Position numbers and translations under genes: made by a program. A stretch of 64,000 bases of DNA from Tragulus kanchil (lineage: Eukaryota > Chordata > Mammalia > Artiodactyla > Tragulidae), in assembly GCA_022376925.1 (NCBI GenBank), contig JAIOJX010000026.1:203026400-203090399 (forward strand), given 5' to 3'. This document shows, piece after piece, positions 57,691 through 64,000 of the stretch. Numbering within the stretch: the stretch's first letter is position 1; each line of letters opens with the position of its first letter. The notes beneath the pieces are model-generated. The model saw only the letters and a program-made list of their open reading frames with translations. It did no database searches and was not told where the DNA came from.

Positions 57691-58984
57691 CCCTGGATTA
57701 TACCTGGACCCCAATACAATTACAAAAGTCTTTATAAAGGAAACAGGCAGGAGAGTTAGAGAAGTGACGTGACTACAGAAGCAGAGGTTGGAGGAATGCA
57801 ATTGTTAGGTTTAAAAATCGAAGAGAACCATAAATAGAGGAATGTAGTCAGCCTCTAGAGACTGAAAAGACTAACATCTGATTCTTCCTTAGAGCCTCAC
57901 AAAGAACAAAGGCCTGCCAACACCTTTGCTTTCAACTTAGTTTTAATCTTATTTTAGAACTTTCACATACTAAATTTACAAAGATACTCATTTTTTTAAC
58001 CTTTAAAGACTTATCTTCCACACTTAGGTATTTAATCTACCTTGAATTCATGTATTCAAAATAAAACCCAGCTTTTCTTTAGCTCCAAAAACCAAGATAA
58101 TTTTCTAACCCTTCAACTGTGCAATCCATTTTCCTCACTGATTTTAAATATAATCTTTAATATATTATATTGGCATGAGCCCATAGGTGAGCATTCTGTT
58201 CTGTTCTACTTTATTTCTGTACAGAAATATTATGGTTTTATTGTTATAGGTTTCTAATGTAACTTAACATCTCAATTGGCTGATTTCTCCTTATTTGTTA
58301 CTCTTGTTCAAATTTACTCTGCTCTTCTTGGGTAGTTATTCTTACATAAATATTAGTATGTATTTCAGGCTCATTAGAATATTCATCTCAAATTTTGATT
58401 GAGACTATAAAGAATTTGTAAATTTATTTAGGAGCAAAGTCATTGTCTTTATTGGTTTAAGTCATACATCCTAAATCCATGAACATAGTTGTCTGTTCTT
58501 CATGTACTGAGGCTTTTTTCTATGTCTAAAATTGAATTGTAAATATTCTCCCTGAAATTTGTTTTAGATTCATTTTTAAATTGATTTGTCTTTGTTATCA
58601 TTTTTGTGTTGGTTTGATCAAATGAAAGTATTTAACAGTGGAAAAATCAGATAATTTTTTACCTTTCAAGGAATTTTTCCTTTTAATCTAAATTGCCAGA
58701 TCAATGGACATTAATTTGCTTGTAATAATCTTGGGGTGGGGAAATTACCCTGGATTATACCTGGACCCCAATACAATTACAAAAGTCTTTATAAAGGAAA
58801 CAGGCAGGAGAGTTAGAGAAGTGACGTGACTACAGAAGCAGAGGTTGGAGGAATGCAATTGTTAGGTTTAAAAATCGAAGAGAACCATAAATAGAGGAAT
58901 GTAGTCAGCCTCTAGAGACTGAAAAAGACTAACATCTGATTCTTCCTTAGAGCCTCACAAAGAACAAAGGCCTGCCAACACCTT
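56904..58984. repeat. Tandem duplication 16 (offset 1,057 bp, eroded edge)
   Basis: Copy A is 56904-57926 and copy B is 57961-58984. Before the clean part of copy B, 57927-57960 is a shortened version of 56850-56903: CTTAGATTTTATATTTTTAG becomes CTTAGTTTTA, and TTTTAGAAGTGCTTTC becomes TTTTAGAACTTTC. It overlaps copy B of duplication 15 by about 200 bp, so one segment is present three times. Confidence 0.95.
57690..57926 (+). mobile_element. Old interspersed repeat, family not assigned
   Basis: The order 'ttaccctggattatacctgg', 'ccccaatacaattacaaaag', 'gaagtgacgtgactacagaag', 'gcagcctctagagactgaaa', 'ccttagagcctcacaaag' and 'ggcctgccaacacctt' matches a repeat motif string common in mammalian genomes that I cannot name with confidence. 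It recurs through duplications at about 58747-58984 and, in part, from 59869. Confidence 0.4.
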
Positions 58985-59014
58985 AATTTTTGCTGTTAAG
59001 ATTCTGACCTCCAG

Positions 59015-59060
59015 AACAATGTTGTTAATCAACTATGCTCCATTAAAAATAAAAAGTTTT
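59015..59060 (+). mobile_element. L1 3' terminus scrap
   Basis: Contains AATGTTGTTAATCAACTATG, 'ctccattaaaaataaaaag' and an A-rich end, matching the L1 3' terminus at 44500. A second copy lies at 60095-60140. Confidence 0.55.
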
Positions 59061-59249
59061 TAAAAAGGACAGAAAATCTCTTTAGGTCATTAGTAATTAG
59101 CCACAAATAAGTATTTGGAGGAATAAAATATTCTAAACTTCAGAGTGCCTAAAATCTGTTCATAAATCTTTGGTTCTTCCATTTGAAAAGATGAAAAGTT
59201 ACTTGAAACCAACAACTTAAAATTCTAATTATGATCACTTGAGGAATTA

Positions 59250-59457
59250 TGGGCTTCCCCACGACTCAGATGATAAAGAATCTGCCTGCAATTCAGGAGA
59301 CCCAGGTTCGATCCCTGAGTCAGGAAGATCTTCTGGAGAGGGGAATGGTTACCCACTCCAGTATTCCTGCTTGGAGAATCTCATAGACAGAGGAGCATGG
59401 TAGGCTATACTCTATGGTGTCTGAAAAGTCAGGCATAACTGAATGACTAACACTTTT
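59250..59457 (+). mobile_element. Bov-tA SINE
   Basis: Starts GGGCTTCCCCACGACTCAG, has B-box GGTTCGATCCC, and runs through 'caggaagatcttctggag', 'tacccactccagtattcctg', 'catagacagaggagcatgg' and 'gcataactgaatgactaac'. Confidence 0.88.
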
Positions 59458-60329
59458 GAGGAACTAATGATAGCATAAAGATTTCTTTTATAAATCGAGG
59501 CAAAATAATGTAATAAAATTAAATTGAAGTGAATACCTGATAAAATGCTATTCAAATAAGAATTGAAATACTTTGTGGACTGTCACACATGAAATGATTG
59601 ATGAAGTGTTCAATTCAGTTTTTAAAGCAGCAAAATGAATCTTAATGAGATAAAATAAGACTAATTTAAAAATTAGTCACTACTAAAAAAAAAAATTAGT
59701 CAGTACTTATTTAAACCAACTGTAAACAATCTTGACAGTAAAACAATGTGGGTAATCCCTGATCAACTTTTATTTATTTTACATTTATAGTCCCCAATAA
59801 TATGATGCAGGAGATAAATTGTTACTTTACAAACTATGTTTTCCTTACACCTAAAGGGAGGGGATTCCTTATAAAGGAAACAGGCAGGAGAGTTAGAGAA
59901 GTGACGTGACTACAGAAGCAGAGGTTGGAGGAATGCAATTGTTAGGTTTAAAAATCGAAGAGAACCATAAATAGAGGAATGTAGTCAGCCTCTAGAGACT
60001 GAAAAAGACTAACATCTGATTCTTCCTTAGAGCCTCACAAAGAACAAAGGCCTGCCAACACCTTAATTTTTGCTGTTAAGATTCTGACCTCCAGAACAAT
60101 GTTGTTAATCAACTATGCTCCATTAAAAATAAAAAGTTTTTAAAAAGGACAGAAAATCTCTTTAGGTCATTAGTAATTAGCCACAAATAAGTATTTGGAG
60201 GAATAAAATATTCTAAACTTCAGAGTGCCTAAAATCTGTTCATAAATCTTTGGTTCTTCCATTTGAAAAGATGAAAAGTTACTTGAAACCAACAACTTAA
60301 AATTCTAATTATGATCACTTGAGGAATTA

Positions 60330-60537
60330 TGGGCTTCCCCACGACTCAGATGATAAAGAATCTGCCTGCAATTCAGGAGACCCAGGTTCGATCCCTGAGT
60401 CAGGAAGATCTTCTGGAGAGGGGAATGGTTACCCACTCCAGTATTCCTGCTTGGAGAATCTCATAGACAGAGGAGCATGGTAGGCTATACTCTATGGTGT
60501 CTGAAAAGTCAGGCATAACTGAATGACTAACACTTTT
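60330..60537 (+). mobile_element. Bov-tA SINE (second copy, from duplication)
   Basis: Identical to the element at 59250 and present through duplication 17. Confidence 0.88.
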
Positions 60538-60933
60538 GAGGAACTAATGATAGCATAAAGATTTCTTTTATAAATCGAGGCAAAATAATGTAATAAAATT
60601 AAATTGAAGTGAATACCTGATAAAATGCTATTCAAATAAGAATTGAAATACTTTGTGGACTGTCACACATGAAATGATTGATGAAGTGTTCAATTCAGTT
60701 TTTAAAGCAGCAAAATGAATCTTAATGAGATAAAATAAGACTAATTTAAAAATTAGTCACTACTAAAAAAAAAAATTAGTCAGTACTTATTTAAACCAAC
60801 TGTAAACAATCTTGACAGTAAAACAATGTGGGTAATCCCTGATCAACTTTTATTTATTTTACATTTATAGTCCCCAATAATATGATGCAGGAGATAAATT
60901 GTTACTTTACAAACTATGTTTTCCTTACACCTA

Positions 60934-61951
60934 GGGAGAATTTTCCTGTGGAGGACGTTGGGTAGATTCTGGGTCATGCATGTTGTGATATTTTTCTTGT
61001 TTCAGGAGATTTAGTGTTACCAGTCTAACTTTTCAGTTTCTAACAGATTTCAAAACAAATCAACAGACACGTTGGGACATTGGTTATTTGGGACTAGTGT
61101 TGGGTAAATGAACATTCTAGGAGATTCTGACAGTGTGCCAAATGTCATTAAGGGTAAGTTATAGAGTCATGTTTTTTTTTTTTTTTAAATGAAACTTTGA
61201 TATTTGCCAAGAGGCTTTTTTTTTTTTTTTTCATATTGTTACCTATTACTACATTCAAAGGACTTAGGTTGATAGAGGGCAGTCAAGTCTTTTGCACTGC
61301 ATAAATTTTATCATTAAGTGTCTGAATATGGATTGATTTGTTCTCAAGACCTAAAAACTAAACACAGCTGAAAGTTAAATCCCATGACAAATGAAAGCTC
61401 TGTGCAAAGATCACAGACACCATATAGTAAATGGAGTTTCTAAAAACCACATTATCCTCTAATATACACCTGATAAATGGTCATCTAAAACTGCAATTTG
61501 AGAGAAAAAAAGAATTTAATGTTGCTGCTTCAGGATAGCAAGAAATCAAAGAAAATGTAGCCTATACATTAGAAGCAGAAAAGATTAATGCATTCAATTT
61601 AGAGTTCAATGCAAAAAAAATTGGGGGAGGGTAATAAATGATAAAATTAGATTAAAGTTAATGCATTAGGCTATTCCTCTTGAGCTTCCTGTTGAAAAAA
61701 AAAGTTTGTATTATATGAAGCCGCCTATTTAATGCTACCTTCAAGGTCAAACAAAACAGCTATGGGTTAAATTTGGAAAAATCCAACTGTAGTACTCTTA
61801 GTGTTTTGCAACCCATCCCCCCAAAAGTTTTTGCTATTGTATTTTTAAAGTAATTTATCATTATTTTGAATAATTATATGTATTTATTAAATAATAATAA
61901 CTTGCGTTGCATAAATAGTATATTATATAAGATTTATATTTTTGAATAGGA
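60934..61951. other. Non-coding sequence, nothing recognised
   Basis: AT-rich with long T-runs at about 61172-61187 and 61217-61231. No gene or clear repeat. Confidence 0.4.
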
Positions 61952-62356
61952 ATTAAATTAGCCATGTTGGTCAAATTTTAAAGAGTTATTATGACTGATT
62001 TCTAAAAAAGTTGATACCAAATCAACTAAACAGCTGAAGTAGGTATTATTACTAAGCAGTCCCTTAGTCTGTAGGTCATTTGATTCTATTTATTTCTCAT
62101 ATTTTTTATTGTTTAGTCATGGATACTATTTCTGATGGAAACAACATGCAATTAATTTGGAATAATAATATGAAGTGACTGAATTGAGATAAAATACACA
62201 CCCAGAATTTGGATTATATTTTATATCATCAAATGAGCTTTAATCCATATGTGTATGATACAGTGCTTTTTGCCTTCTTATTTTAGAAGTAGATTGATTT
62301 GTTCAATAGATATTTATTAGTCATTACTGTGTGTTATGCTTTGTAATCTGCTGTGC

Positions 62357-62687
62357 GGTGCTGTGCTTATACTCTCAGTCATGTGTGACTCTTTGCAGCC
62401 CCATAGACTGCAGCCAACCAGGCTCTTCTGTCCAAGGGGATTCTGCACATAAGAATACTGGGGTGAGTTGCCATTCCTTTTTCTAGGGGATCTTCCCAAC
62501 CCAGCGATAGAACCCAGGTCTCATGTATTGCAGGCAGATTCTTTATAGTCTGAGCCACGAGAGAAACCCAAGAAGACTGGAATGGTAGCCTATCCCTTCT
62601 CCAGGAGATCTTTCAACCTCAGGAATCAAACTAGGGTCTCCTGCATTGCAGGTGGATTCTTTACCAACAGAGCTACCAGACAAGCCT
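62357..62687 (-). mobile_element. Bov-A2 SINE (dimer), antisense
   Basis: Reversed dimer: GTGCTGTGCTTATACTCTC, 'gactctttgcagcccca', 'tctaggggatcttcccaac' and 'gagccacgagagaaaccc', then a second unit 'gaagactggaatggtagcc', 'aatcaaactagggtctcc', 'tgcattgcaggtgg' and 'agagctaccagacaagcc'. Confidence 0.87.
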
Positions 62688-62904
62688 GTAAAACCCACTA
62701 CAGATACAATAAAAGAACAGAGTATAAAGGGACTTTGCTCTTCCTCTTTTCATCTATTTTTGACATTGTCTTCTCTTCTGGGGTAAAGCCCCATAAGAAC
62801 TCTATGAATCTTTTTTAAGAATCTTACCATAATTCTTAGTACAGAATATGCAAGAGCAGATGTACAGTAAAATGTAAGTTTAAAAAATACTATTAAAAAT
62901 AGCT

Positions 62905-62985
62905 TTAACATTTTTAAAATTTATTTTATTTTTACAAGGTTTTGTTGTTTACTGCCACTGTCTGATTGCTTCTTCTATATAAAGC
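62905..62985 (-). mobile_element. L1 3' terminus scrap, antisense
   Basis: TTTTACAAGGTTTTGTTGTTTACTGC is shared, in reverse, with the 'gcagtaaacaacaaaa' end of the L1 at 31475-31960. It is preceded by an AT-rich tail side. Confidence 0.5.
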
Positions 62986-63440
62986 AGTTAGCTAATTTAC
63001 TATTCAAGATCTGCAGATAATGACACAGACAAGATTAAATTAGCCATGTTGGTCAAATTTTAAAGAGTTATTATGACTGATTTCTAAAAAAGTTGATACC
63101 AAATCAACTAAACAGCTGAAGTAGGTATTATTACTAAGCAGTCCCTTAGTCTGTAGGTCATTTGATTCTATTTATTTCTCATATTTTTTATTGTTTAGTC
63201 ATGGATACTATTTCTGATGGAAACAACATGCAATTAATTTGGAATAATAATATGAAGTGACTGAATTGAGATAAAATACACACCCAGAATTTGGATTATA
63301 TTTTATATCATCAAATGAGCTTTAATCCATATGTGTATGATACAGTGCTTTTTTTGCCTTCTTATTTTAGAAGTAGATTGATTTGTTCAATAGATATTTA
63401 TTAGTCATTACTGTGTGTTATGCTTTGTAATCTGCTGTGC

Positions 63441-63771
63441 GGTGCTGTGCTTATACTCTCAGTCATGTGTGACTCTTTGCAGCCCCATAGACTGCAGCCA
63501 ACCAGGCTCTTCTGTCCAAGGGGATTCTGCACATAAGAATACTGGGGTGAGTTGCCATTCCTTTTTCTAGGGGATCTTCCCAACCCAGCGATAGAACCCA
63601 GGTCTCATGTATTGCAGGCAGATTCTTTATAGTCTGAGCCACGAGAGAAACCCAAGAAGACTGGAATGGTAGCCTATCCCTTCTCCAGGAGATCTTTCAA
63701 CCTCAGGAATCAAACTAGGGTCTCCTGCATTGCAGGTGGATTCTTTACCAACAGAGCTACCAGACAAGCCT
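63441..63771 (-). mobile_element. Bov-A2 SINE (second copy, from duplication)
   Basis: The same element as 62357-62687, repeated by tandem duplication 18. Confidence 0.87.
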
Positions 63772-64000
63772 GTAAAACCCACTACAGATACAATAAAAGA
63801 ACAGAGTATAAAGGGACTTTGCTCTTCCTCTTTTCATCTATTTTTGACATTGTCTTCTCTTCTGGGGTAAAGCCCCATAAGAACTCTATGAATCTTTTTT
63901 AAGAATCTTACCATAATTCTTAGTACAGAATATGCAAGAGCAGATGTACAGTAAAATGTAAGTTTAAAAAATACTATTAAAAATAGCTTTAACATTTTTA

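Larger units (their letters stand above)
58789..60933. repeat. Tandem duplication 17 (offset 1,080 bp)
   Basis: Copy A is 58789-59853 and copy B is 59869-60933, with AAGGGAGGGGATTCC at the join. The unit starts inside copy B of duplication 16, so the first about 196 bp are present three times (from 57731, 58789 and 59869). It carries a Bov-tA and an L1 tail fragment. Confidence 0.95.
61952..64000. repeat. Tandem duplication 18 (offset 1,082-1,084 bp, cut by window end)
   Basis: Copy A starts at 61952 and copy B at 63034, and copy B runs off the window. The offset grows by 2 where GTGCTTTTTGCC becomes GTGCTTTTTTTGCC. The end of the second copy cannot be seen. Confidence 0.93.

Noticed and set aside
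1236..64000. The 18 repeats as a repeat-array or CRISPR-like system
   Set aside because: Each unit is duplicated once, units are unrelated to each other, there are no spacers, and the genome is mammalian.

Overview
This is AT-rich, gene-poor mammalian nuclear DNA, almost certainly from a pecoran ruminant (the cattle, sheep, deer, giraffe and pronghorn group). The case rests on the retroelements: Bov-tA and dimeric Bov-A2 SINEs, a BovB (RTE) 3' end, CHR-type tRNA-derived SINEs and ruminant-type L1 3' ends, on a background of old mammalian MIR, L2, L1M and hAT fragments. I cannot name the species. I find no protein-coding exon, tRNA, rRNA or CRISPR array that I can support. Open frames longer than 60 codons are either chance frames or frames read through SINEs and L1s, and many occur twice only because the DNA is duplicated. 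The window reads as intergenic or intronic.

The dominant structure is 18 separate direct tandem duplications, each with an offset of 1,039 to 1,176 bp and near-identical copies. They start at about 1236, 3305, 6331, 17724, 19971, 24304, 26182, 32215, 34202, 36691, 40131, 44391, 47550, 50284, 55036, 56904, 58789 and 61952. Together they add about 19.7 kb, close to 30% of the window. The duplicated sequences are unrelated to each other, so only the unit length is shared. Several junctions carry 10-50 bp of sequence that is an indel-rich, corrupted copy of the true flank, and copies differ mainly in homopolymers, a GT tract and the interior of a high-copy SINE. I judge these to be assembly artefacts: overlaps of about 1 kb between consecutive long-read consensus pieces that were concatenated instead of merged. 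The locus would be about 44 kb if collapsed.

Layout: 1-8.7 kb holds three duplications, a MIR and a GT microsatellite. 8.7-17.7 kb is free of duplications and carries a MIR, a palindromic DNA element, a striking 36-bp-arm hairpin, an L1 tail, four CHR-like SINEs, a Bov-A2 and a Bov-tA. 17.7-22.2 kb is two back-to-back duplications of otherwise repeat-free sequence. 22.3-28.3 kb holds young SINEs, Bov-tAs and a 5'-inverted (twin-primed) L1. 28.3-32.2 kb holds a Bov-tA, an L2, an old SINE and an L1 3' end. 32.2-39.6 kb holds CHR SINEs, young SINEs and an antisense L1 inside three duplications. 40-49.7 kb holds Bov elements, a MIR, a young SINE, L1 and L2 fragments and three duplications. 49.8-53.6 kb is L1/L1M and a hAT element. 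54.7-61 kb is a young SINE, a long antisense L1M and three chained duplications. The end holds a Bov-A2 in a duplication cut by the window edge.

The best biological candidate for something new is a SINE family seen at nine loci. Three old copies have a short tail. Six young copies, most with perfect target-site duplications, share an extra 3' extension (a GAAAGACCAATAGAAG-type block, a C-rich stretch, then AAAT repeats and CTTTAAA), and this looks like a lineage-specific burst.
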